A stretch of DNA of 64,000 bases from CAVYGM01 sp963768025 (GTDB lineage: Bacteria; Bacteroidota; Bacteroidia; Cytophagales; Spirosomataceae), in the NCBI GenBank assembly GCA_963768025.1, contig CAVYGM010000027.1, forward strand, positions 56,063 through 120,062, read 5' to 3'. The translations under genes and the position numbers were made by a program. The notes under the pieces were generated by a model. That model was not told the origin of the DNA, searched no databases, and saw nothing but the letters and a program-made list of their open reading frames with translations. Positions 8,050-17,038 of the stretch are shown one piece after another. Within the stretch, counting starts at the first letter, position 1; each line of letters opens with the position of its first letter.

Positions 8050-9379
8050 AGTATCCGGAGAACCTCAGTCTGCTTTCCTGAAAAGGTACTTCATCATCGC
8101 GAAGTAGAGCAGAAAACCGGCTCCGAGCCAGGGCATGGACACTAACGCCAAATAGGGTAGTCACGTATCATTTTCGAATGTCGTAGATTGCCGAATAGCC
8201 ATCAAAGCCAATCCGTACGCATACGAGCAGGATTTACGTTACTTCAGGTTGGAGTAGGTGTCGGCTACGGTGGCGCTTTTTTGAAGACCCATTCCCTGTT
8301 TTTCTGGGCTGCCAAATCTCCTCAATTCCATCATGCGACTTTTGATTTTGGCGTCGTGTAAAGGTTCTGATAATGGTAGTAAGGCCCCAGAAAATCACGG
8401 TGAGGGTCATTACAGGTACGAGGAAAGCGGTTGCATCAATACATGGCTGTTGTTGTTTGTGGAGTCGTATACAGTTCGTCAAGTACGCATTCAGACGCCA
8501 CTACAGCGTTTATGAAATGGCATGTCAGACTTTTCAGGAAATTTCTTGATATCTAACCTTTTAGTAGAAAACTGCAACTTTATCACCCAATGGCTACGTC
8601 GAATAGCTATCCTATGGTAGACTAGACGACGTAAATGGCAAAGCTAGGGCGTTGCGTATTGCTTTACTCAACTCTAAACCAGGTACTAGTGCTGGCAGGC
8701 TGGCTGACTCCCGCAGTTGGCACATAGCACTGGTCATGTACTGCGCTATTACTACTGGCTGTGATCCTGGTTGAGCCAATTTGACTTTCGCAAGCGGCGC
8801 GAGTACCTGGATAGCAAAGATGATATGGAGGAAAGGCGGGTTTCACCCCTGATTATGACCGTTTAATAAATTCTGAGATATAATAAAGTCAAATACATCT
8901 GGATATAGTAAAATTATTGATAACAGTTACATCACTAATCATTTCACTCCAACTAAACTATACAAATTGTATGAAACACATTAGATCCATTCATGACCGC
9001 ATCTGGTCGATTACTCTACGGCTCATGGTGACTGGCTGTAAGGAAGATTTCCGTTGCAGATAGCACTCGTAACTGCCCCATATCTGAGTTACAAAGTAGA
9101 AAATCAGCGCGGCTTTCGAGCTGAAATTGGTAGCTAAACTGGCTGAATTGTCACTCGAATTATGCCGGTAGGCATTGATAGGTCTAGAATTGAGCACATC
9201 ACGCTGCCTCACATTCTCGCCAAGCATCCTGAGTTTCAGCAAAGGGTTCGTAATAGAATGAATGCGGTAACCCCTAACACCCTGCGGACCTACGGCATTT
9301 GACACTTATTTGAGATCAGGAATTTTCTGACTGGTCTAACGACGCTTTTTATTTTGCTAGCGCAACGGTAATGTTCGAT
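8050..9379. other. Decayed region without an intact gene
   Basis: No convincing intact gene is seen. On the minus strand, 8065-8160 reads as the end of a small membrane protein (PWLGAGFLLYFAMMKYLFRK), and about 8380-8440 gives a transmembrane stretch FLVPVMTLTVIFWGLTTIIR in another frame, suggesting one degraded membrane protein. On the plus strand, a signal-peptide-like start at 8971 (MKHIRSIHDRIW) and a fragment near 9220-9300 (ILAKHPEFQQRVRNRM) may be the 5' remains of the peptidase pseudogene that follows. Confidence 0.5.
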
Positions 9380-10185
9380 TTGCCATTTTATGATGCCCTG
9401 GTATTTGAAAATAGCTCCACCAACCAATACTTTGGTAAAAATGGAGAGTATTCTCAAAGAATAAGACAAAACATTCAAGGATCTTAGCCGTTTCTGGAAT
9501 ATTAAGTCAGATGAAATCGGTATTGGGAGCCATGCATGGAAGCCATGCTACGGGATCAGATGATAAGCTGATCAGAACTTACGATGCTGCGTTCGGTTTA
9601 TCCAGGCAGATGCTGAGTATTTGGCCGATATTGTGTTATTGCTCCTGGAAGTCTTCCCTGAATACAGAAATGGTGATCATCCTATTTTTACGTTCAACGC
9701 CTTTGCCTCTGACGCTTTCGCTTATCCTCCTTATGGAATAGATGGCGTGATTCCAGCTAAAATTGTAATGGGGGATGGTATCATGGAGGCTTATACTGCT
9801 CTTGGATATGGCGATGTAGCTCCTCAGGCGATACTAGCCCATGAATATGGTCACCAAATTCAGTCACAACTGAATCTATTCGGACCTAATACACCAGAAG
9901 ACTACCCGCCGAACCGAACTGATGGCTGATGCCTATCTCGGCTTACTTCCTTTCTCACGCTCAGAGGGGCGCATCCATGCAGTGGAAAAGAGTAAAACAG
10001 TTTTTACAGGTATTCTTTGATATCGGAGATTGTGCATTTACTAGCCCAGGTCACCACGGTACACCCCTTGCAACGGATGGCTGCTGCCGAATGGGGATAC
10101 AGCGTAGCAAATAACGCCCAAAAACAGGGTCAAATCCTGACCGCGGAAGCATTTACGTCCTTTTTGACGCGAAACTAGCCTATCT
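9380..10185 (+). pseudogene. HExxH zinc metallopeptidase remnant
   Basis: Fragments in all three frames line up as one protein: IQADAEYLADIVLLLLEVFP, then FAYPPYGIDGVIPAKIVMG, then the zinc motif ILAHEYGHQIQ (around 9830). These are followed by TTRRTELMADAY in another frame and by WKRVKQFLQVFFDIGDC and TSPGHHGTPL. The RRTELMADAY and GHHGTP segments are typical of a secreted neutral zinc peptidase family in Bacteroidota. At least five frame changes and poor upstream conservation indicate real decay, unlike the single-indel genes elsewhere in the window. It converges on the TonB receptor, with a palindrome between them. Confidence 0.7.
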
Positions 10186-10290
10186 TGTAGCTGCACCAGC
10201 GCCCTAATTAGTTTTTTAAACAGCAAAAATGGGATGGATTTTGAAAATCCATAGCAATACCAGCGCCTTAATTTTGAAGAGTAGCTACAC

Positions 10291-10326
10291 AACAGGGGGT
10301 GGATTTTCGAAAATCCACCCCCTGTT
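10291..10326. terminator. 36-bp perfect palindrome between convergent genes
   Basis: A perfect palindrome with arms AACAGGGGGTGGATTTTC, followed by GCTTTT on the plus strand. A shorter relative (ATGGATTTTGAAAATCCAT) lies near 10233-10251. The position between converging genes fits a bidirectional terminator. Confidence 0.7.
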
Positions 10327-10341
10327 GCTTTTGGCCTCTCC

Positions 10342-12902
10342 TCACCGAACCCCATACGTCAGCGTCAGATAGTAAAAGCCCCCCACCGAAGGGCCGGCCA
10401 GGAAGGTAGTGTAGTAGCGGTTGAGCAGGTTGGTGCCACCCAGTTTGATCTGAATGGGGAGCGTGATAGCGAATAGGTAACCTGCCCATCCACGGTAGTA
10501 TACGAAGGTACCGTACCCGTAGCCAACGACGACTCCCACAAAAACGCTCCTGCCACCGCATACTGAGGCCAAAGCCCAGATGCTTCGTTAGAGCTGGATT
10601 GGCTACTGATACATTGGTAATCCAGCGGGGCGTGTTGAAGGCTTCTTCCAGGCCGTCGGTGCGGGTAATGCGGTCGAGGCGGGCGTAGGAGACATTGCCC
10701 GCGATGGAAAATTCCTTATAGAAACGAAACCGTACGCCCGCGCTACTCCCATAGTTGAACACCGTGGTTTTGGAATTGGTCCAGAGGCGATAGCGGTCGT
10801 TTTTAGTACGGTCGCTCAGGTATATGGCCAGTGAGTCGGGAATGGTGCTTTGTGTTTTGGGCAGATTGACCTCCACCTGCGCCATGAAGCTGCGGTACTG
10901 ATTGTAGTAAAAATCCACGTCTACGTAAAGACGTTTCTGGAACCACAATCCCTTGTAGCCTACCTCAAAGCTATTGACATACTCGGGCTGAATGTAAGTG
11001 TATTCGTTCTTCCGGATAAGCCCCTTGTTTTTCTGAATGGCCTGGGCCGTGGGGAGTCCGTTCAGGTTCACATCGGCGGTGATCGCCGCCTGAAACGCAT
11101 CCACGGAGGTTTTGAAGTAGGAGTTTTCAAAAATCCCGTTCGACATGATGCGCAGGCCGCCCACCCGCTTCACCCCGCCGCTATTGACATTGGAAAAAGC
11201 TTCGAACAGGCTCGGAAACCGGTAGCCATTCTGGTAAGAAATCCGAAATTCTGGGCCTCCACGGGCGAGTACACGACCGCCACGCGGGGGTTGTATCGTA
11301 AGGCAAAGTACTGGTTTTTATCGGCCCGGAGGGAGGCATTGAGTTTGACTTTATTATTCCAAAAGTACTTGGTAGCCTGCACAAAACCGCCGTACTTCTG
11401 GTAGGTAAGGTTGGCGTCGGCTCCGGTAGGGTTGATGAAGTAATTGCCATCGGGTACTACTTCGTATAGGCGGTAGTCCAGCCCGGCCAGGAGATGGATA
11501 CCTGCTTTCTGTCGCCATTTGGCGAGCCACACCTGCGTGAGATCGACCTGGGCCTCGGCGTGGTAGAGCCACGACTGTACCCGCAAGGCCGCGCCTATGT
11601 CCCAGTTGTTGATGTCGCGAAGGCGATCCTTGATGGCCGCAAACTCCGGGGTACCTGGCTGCGGGCGTCCCGTATCGGCCAGTTGCCGGGCCTGCGCCAG
11701 GGCGTCGGCCGGACTGGCACCGCTTTGGGTAGCCGTGGAGAAGGCTCTGGTAAAATCACTGAACCAGGCATTGTCGGGCTTAAAATCCCGCTCGGTGTTT
11801 TCGGCCAGGGAACGGATGTTGTACGAACGACCCGTATTTTCGGAGGTTACGTAGGCTTTGAATTGAAAGGTGGCGTTTTTGGCGGTCAGGATGTGCTGAT
11901 CGGTGCGGTAGCCTTCCAGTCGGAAGCGGTTGGTGCGCTGGTAGAGGTTGTCCAGAAACGCAAACCGGTAGGTATACGACAACTCCCAGCCGTGGGTAGT
12001 TTTGTAGTAGAGCCCAGCGTCCCCGCGCAGGTTTTTAATCGAAAAATCAGCCACTTCTTTCTCATAGTAGCCCGTGCGGGCCACGGAATAGCGCTTGCCG
12101 CTGAGCGTGAGCGTACGGCGGTTGGGCGACTCGTTTCCGTAGGAACTGATGGGATCAGAGGCAGGGTTGGCAAGTCCCGTCAGCCCCAGGGTACTGTTGG
12201 CAGTGGGATTCAGGTCGGTGGCATCGTCGGCGATCCAGTCGTAGCCCCGCTTGGTACGAAAGGTTCACCTTTACAGCCCAGCGGTTACGCCAGGCCTCGC
12301 GCCCACCGAAGGGTACTTTCGCTGAAAATATGCGGAGAAGCGGTGGTACTTTGTACATGGTTCAGGCCCGTTTTTTGCTGAAAACTCAGGCCCTGATGCT
12401 CAAACGGATTTTTGGTAAATAGATTCACCATGCCGTTCAGGGCATTCATGCCGTACAGTACCGAGGCCACACCGGGGATGATTTCGGCGTGGTCGATGTC
12501 CAGGTCGGTGGGGGCCAGGGTAGCCCCAATGGGTGAACCAATGTGCGGGGCCTGGTTGTCCACGCCATCCACTAGCTGCACAAAACGCACGTTGGTAGGG
12601 TTGGCAAAGCCCCGGGTGTTGTATACCTTAAAACCGAGGCTGGATGTGAGCAACTGCACGCCTTTGACGTATTCCAAAGCATCGAAGTACGACGGGGCCG
12701 CCGACTGCCGGATGGTGCGGCCGTCGAGCAGTTCGATGCTGATCGGGGGATTGCAGGATATTTTCGGGCGTGCGGGAGGCCGTTACCACCATTTCGGAAA
12801 GCTGCCGCACGGAATCCCGGACGGTTTCCGGGCGAAGTCGTTTGCGCGTTGACCAGAAAGCTAGTCACCAGGAAAGGAAGGAGTCAGGGAAAGTTTTTTC
12901 AT
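10342..12902 (-). CDS. TonB-dependent outer-membrane receptor (multiply frameshifted)
   Basis: Outer-membrane active-transport receptor. The ATG at 12902 gives MKKLSL and, after a shift, a signal peptide ending FLVNAQ. The plug follows, with LSEMVVTASRTPENIL, KVYNTRGFANPTNVRF and the LYGMNALNGMVNL core. The barrel segments run through 11170-12084 and 10570-11173 to a classical C-terminus NLLNRYYTTFL...YYLTLTYGV at 10342. There is no N-terminal carboxypeptidase-regulatory domain. At least six frame changes are needed. The barrel remains recognisable throughout, so the number of true mutations is unclear. A ModE-type regulator gene lies immediately upstream on the same strand, with a ModE-like operator between, suggesting a metal-oxyanion (molybdate) receptor. 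The substrate is inferred from context. Confidence 0.85.
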
Positions 12903-12942
12903 ACACTACCGTTATTTCCTTAAAGATATAACGGTAGCGTAT
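12901..12942 (-). promoter_or_regulatory. ModE-like operator upstream of TonB receptor
   Basis: ATACACTACCGTTAT (12901-12915) and ATAACGGTAGCGTAT (12928-12942) form a 15-bp inverted repeat with one mismatch. The inner CGTTAT...ATAACG matches the core of the E. coli ModE operator (CGTTATAT-N-ATATAACG style) as known from the literature. It abuts the TonB start codon and lies 18 bases beyond the end of the modE-like gene. Binding here would block expression of the receptor. Confidence 0.7.
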
Positions 12943-12959
12943 CTATTTTCCAAATTAAA

Positions 12960-13315
12960 TTATTGATTTATGCGATGCTCCTCCTGTTGCAGAAAAGTCT
13001 CGAAAACGCACCTGTAACTCGGTATAGGCCTGCACAAAGCGGCGGGCCTCCTCGGTGATACTCGCCCCGCCGCCGGTAGTGCCGCCGGTTTGGGTAAGTC
13101 ACCAGGGGTACGGCCGACTGCTCGTTCATGGATTGTACCAGTCCCCAGGCTTTCTTATACGACATCCCCATCAGCTTGGCCGCCTTGTTAATGGAGCCCG
13201 TGGATTCAATATGATCCAGCAGTTCTACGCGCCCGAGCCCCATGAATTTGTCATCTATCTCCATCCAAACCTTCCCATCCAGCCTGAGTTTTTTGTTCAA
13301 AAATTGCTCTTCCAT
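12960..13315 (-). CDS. modE: ModE-type winged-helix molybdate regulator (frameshifted)
   Basis: Single-domain ModE-like (LysR-type HTH) regulator of about 118 residues. The N-terminus carries the ModE winged-helix pattern GRVELLDHIESTGSINKAAKLMGMSYKKAWGLVQ followed by MNEQSAVPLV. The frame then breaks near 13085-13095. The next frame gives TQTGGTTGGGASITEEARRFVQAYTELQ, exactly the G-rich wing and TEE helix expected of ModE, and a second small shift leads to the ending FLQQEEHRINQ. There is no molybdate-binding TOBE domain, so this is the short, N-terminal-only type. It lies upstream of the TonB receptor and may also control modABC at 19407-21921. Confidence 0.85.
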
Positions 13316-13337
13316 AATCCGCTTATTTATTCAAGAC

Positions 13338-15651
13338 TCACTCTACCACCACCTCATCCAGGGCAAACCAGGTTTTGGCACCGGCATCGGGATGGGTGGG
13401 GGACATACTCCCGCGTTTTTGGCCCGGATGCGAACATAGCGGGCCCGGCCCGTCCGGAAATCGGCTACGGCGGGCAAGAGCGTCCAGGGGCCTTCCAGCT
13501 CGTAACGGATGGGCTGCGAAATAGCCTCCTTAAAATCCTTGCCATCACGCGACAGCGCGATCTCTACCGAGGTGGGCGGAAAGCCCCGCTCCATGATTAC
13601 TTTCAGAAAATTCACGCTCACTTTCGTCACCAGCTTCACTTCGCCCAGGTCGAGCGTGGCGTCCAGGTCACGGCCGTAGAAGCTCACCCATTCCCGGCGG
13701 CTTTTGGGCGATGCGGCCCACTACCCCGTCGGTCAGTTTGGCGGACTGGTCATTAACTTCCGCCGCCGACACCCCCTGGTAGTCATACTTCTTACCCTTG
13801 GCTTTATGAATATAGAAGGTCTGTTCCAACCTCCCCCCCGTGGTCGTAATAGCCTTTACGGTGGTCGTTTTTTTGAGCGTAATGGGCGCCTGGTACAGCG
13901 TGGACTGGATCGAGGGCGTGCTACCATCCGTGGTGAAATGGATTTTGCTTTCCGAGTCCAGTTTTTCCAAACGCACCTGTAACTGATCCTCCCCCGTAAA
14001 CTGGGTGTCGGCCGACACGTCAAAGAGTCGTTTGGAGTAGTTGACGCCGAGGTAGTCGAGTCGTTTGAGGTGGGTTTTCAGTCGGTACGAGAAATCCTCG
14101 AAGTTGCGGGGACCTTTGGGCATCCAGGTGAGTTCGGCCAGTGCCGCGGCCCTCGGAAACACCATGTACTCCACTTTGTCGGGGGTAGGCAGGTATTCGG
14201 TCCAGACGTTGGCCTGTGCCCCTAGAATGTATTTTTCTTCGGCCGCCGAAAGTTCCGTAGGGACGGGTTCGTAGGCATACACTTTTTCCAAAGGCAGGTA
14301 GCCTCCAATTGCCAGGGGCTCGGTGTTGGGGTCGCCCTGGTAGTGGTCGAGATACAGGAATTCGCCGGGTGTCATAATTACCGTGTGCTTTTGCCGGGCG
14401 GCTTCTATGCCCCCCTGCGTGCCGCGCCAGCTCATGACGGTGGCGTTGGGGGCCAGTCCTCCTTCCAGAATTTCGTCCCAGCCGATGATCGTGCGTCCTT
14501 TGGCGTTGACAAATTTCTCAATGCGCGTGATGAAGTAGCTCTGTAAGGCTTCCTCATCCTTCAATTTGAGTTTTTTGATCAAATTCTGACAGAACTCGCT
14601 CTTTTTCCAGGCTTCTTTCGGGCACTCATCTCCTCCAATGTGAATGTACTTGCCGGGGAAAAGTGCTATCACCTCCGTAAGGACATCCTGCAACACTTTA
14701 AAGGTAGGTTCGGTGGGACAAAACACATCCCCGTATACGCCCCATCGGGTACCGGTTTCATAGTTCTTGTCAGGTTCACAGCCCAAGGTAGGGTAGGCTG
14801 CTAACGCGGCCAGGGCATGTCCGGGAAGTTCTATTTCGGGTATGATCGTAATGTGCCGGGCCTGCGCATACTTTACTAGGTCGCGCACCTCGGCCTGCGT
14901 ATAAAATCCCTCGTGCGCTTGGCCGTCAAACTTCATCGGATAATTTTCAGTGTAATGCCCTATTAGGGTTTCTTTCCTCTTGGCGCCAATTTTGGTCAGA
15001 TTTGGATACTTTTTTATCTCAATCCGCCAGCCCTGATCGTCGGTGAGGTGCCAGTGAAACGTATTCAGCTTATGCATAGCCATCAGATCCAGGTATTTTT
15101 TGATAAAACTGACGGGCATAAAATGCCGGCTTACGTCGAGGTGCAGGCCTCGGTAGGAAAAACGGGGCTGATCCAGATATATCACAGGCGGGTACCTGTA
15201 AGCGCAGGTTGGGTACAGCCTTCGTACTGAATATCTCGGCAGGGAGTAGTTGGAGCAACGTCTGAACGGCGTAAAAATAGCCCGCGGCGCTTTCGGCTTC
15301 GATCAAAACCCGATCCGGGAACACGCGCAGCACGTACCCCTCCGGGCCGCATTTTTTCTGGGTATGGGGCTGAAAAACAATATGCTTCCCTTTGGCAGAA
15401 GCAGCCGACCAGGGGGTTTGTTTGAGGGTGAGGCTGGCGGCGGTTTTGAGAAAAGTACTCAGTAAGTCAGCGGCGGATTTTTGTTTTAAATCCCGGGGAT
15501 TAAACACGAGCTGCGTAGTGGCTTCGATCGGGAAGGTACCTTCACCGCCGGCAAACCGGGCCGGAAACGGGATAAGGTTGTACTCGGCCTCCTGGGCGAA
15601 GGAGCCGAAAAGAACGGAAAAATAGAATAGAACGGAGAGGATTACTTTCAT
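13338..15651 (-). CDS. GH20 beta-N-acetylhexosaminidase (frameshifted)
   Basis: Secreted hexosaminidase releasing terminal GlcNAc/GalNAc. From the ATG at 15651 there is a signal peptide (VLFGSFAQ), then a GH20b-like domain (YNLIPFPARF to YFYAVQTLLQLLP). The catalytic TIM barrel starts at FSYRGLHLDVSRHF and carries the Asp-Glu pair in HIGGDECPKEAW, then NVWTEYLPTPDKVEYM. A CHB_HEX_C-like segment (IHFTTDGSTPS) and a discoidin-like domain close the protein. Three frame changes are needed, near 15180-15200, 13685 and 13405; the last restores the ending THPDAGAKTWFALDEVVVE. All catalytic motifs are intact. Confidence 0.92.
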
Positions 15652-15758
15652 GGGGGTATACCAGGTTGGCCCCGCAAGATAAGTAATCCGCCTCGAATTC
15701 ATCTCTCCAAAAGCGCGTTAAACCCCCGGAAAGATGATTTCGAGGCGGAAAATAGGCT

Positions 15759-16436
15759 TTACTTTTTCAGTAGTCCCGCCATCATTTTTTCGGCCAAAAA
15801 TGTATTGCCCGCTTCGGTAAGATGAACCCGGTCGGAGGTAAGGATGCCTTTCTCCTGGTTGGTGGGGTTGTTCTTTTCCAGGTAGGTCTGGAAATCTTTC
15901 CGCAGATCCACCAGCGTCAGGCTGTGTTTGGTGGCCATCTCCCTGATCTTATTGGCGTACAGGTTCAGGTCGCCGTCCTGCTCGTTGGAGTAGTCGCTGC
16001 GCTCGCCAATCACCGAGGGAGTACACAGGATCGGACGAATGTTGTTGTCTTGCAGTTTTTTGATAATGGCTTCGTAAAACTTCACGTACTTATCCAGGTC
16101 GGTGCCCGTGCCGTGCGTACGCTTGTGCCACACGTCGTTAATGCCTACATACACAAATACGACATCGGGCTTTTTGGCCAATACGTCGTCTTCCAGGCGG
16201 AGGTATAGGTCATAAATTTTATTACCTCCGATGCCCGCTCCCATCAGCTCATACTGATCACCCAGCCCTTTGGCAGCCAGCATCCCGCGGAGTTGAGTAA
16301 TGTACCCTTTATCCCCCACGCCAGCCTGCGTGATAGAGTCACCAAAAAACACGACTCGCAGGGGTTTGTCCTGCTGCATGGCAATCAGGGGGAGGGTAAA
16401 AATAGCCAAGCGGAAATAGTGTAAAAACTTTTTCAT
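15759..16436 (-). CDS. SGNH/GDSL-type esterase
   Basis: A 225-residue SGNH hydrolase. The four blocks are visible: FFGDSITQAG with the catalytic Ser (about residue 33), AGIGGNKI with the oxyanion Gly, VGINDVW with the Asn, and SDRVHLTEAGN with the Asp-His pair near the C-terminus. A hydrophobic N-terminus (FRLAIFTLPLIAMQ) suggests export. It sits upstream of the GH20 gene on the same strand, with a gap of about 100 bases. This fits removal of acetyl or other ester groups from glycans handled by the hexosaminidase, although the substrate is inferred. The frame is intact. Confidence 0.9.
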   Translation of the reverse strand: MKKFLHYFRLAIFTLPLIAMQQDKPLRVVFFGDSITQAGVGDKGYITQLRGMLAAKGLGDQYELMGAGIGGNKIYDLYLRLEDDVLAKKPDVVFVYVGINDVWHKRTHGTGTDLDKYVKFYEAIIKKLQDNNIRPILCTPSVIGERSDYSNEQDGDLNLYANKIREMATKHSLTLVDLRKDFQTYLEKNNPTNQEKGILTSDRVHLTEAGNTFLAEKMMAGLLKK

Positions 16437-17038
16437 GAGTAGGAATGCATGAGTTGGGGTTAGTAAAAAAATGGTAGTGCTTCAAAAAGAGACTAGGGGG
16501 CCTTTACTACCCGCTACCCTTCCTTAAACCGCTTTATCACTACCGGTGCTTTTACTATACTGACCTAGAAATATATTCCTCCAAAGTAGCTCTTACAAAC
16601 AGGTAACGCTAGCCAGCATGCGGGGTAGGGTAGGGGTTAGTCTTCAAGGACCAGGATTTTCGCAAAAGGCTACCCTGGTTAACGGAAAATGGGGGAATCT
16701 TCAGGCTTTTTAAGAAAACTATGCTTGATTTGTAGTTTTGTTTCTGAAAATGCACCCCAATTGACCCGATAGATATTTCGACGTCGTGACTTTGGCTAAA
16801 ACGAAGAATAGGAATAGGTAGTCAGCTAACTATTTCCTGTAATAGTTTGGGCGAAGCCACGAACGTGATTATATTTACTTAAGGATATTTTTTGCATAAA
16901 AAGTGAGCCTGAGTCAGTGAGGATCTTGGCCCAATGTGTCGGAGTAACACCAATTCGGCGGTTCTCCTAGCGGACAAAAAGACAAGAGTGCGGACGCATA
17001 CAGTACAGTGACAACTGTTTTTATAAGAAAGAGACTTC
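16437..17038. other. Intergenic region between divergent genes
   Basis: About 600 bases separate the divergent SGNH hydrolase and histidine kinase genes. Neither strand shows a convincing coding segment, strong hairpin or TAnnTTTG box. It presumably holds both promoters. Confidence 0.6.

Noticed and set aside
8664..8846. Short minus-strand frame in the decayed region
   Set aside because: Sixty residues with no family resemblance or ribosome-binding site; base composition alone explains it.
11494..12381. 295-residue plus-strand frame opposite the TonB receptor
   Set aside because: It is low-complexity Gly/Val/Arg-rich and antisense to recognisable TonB barrel segments, so it is a shadow frame.
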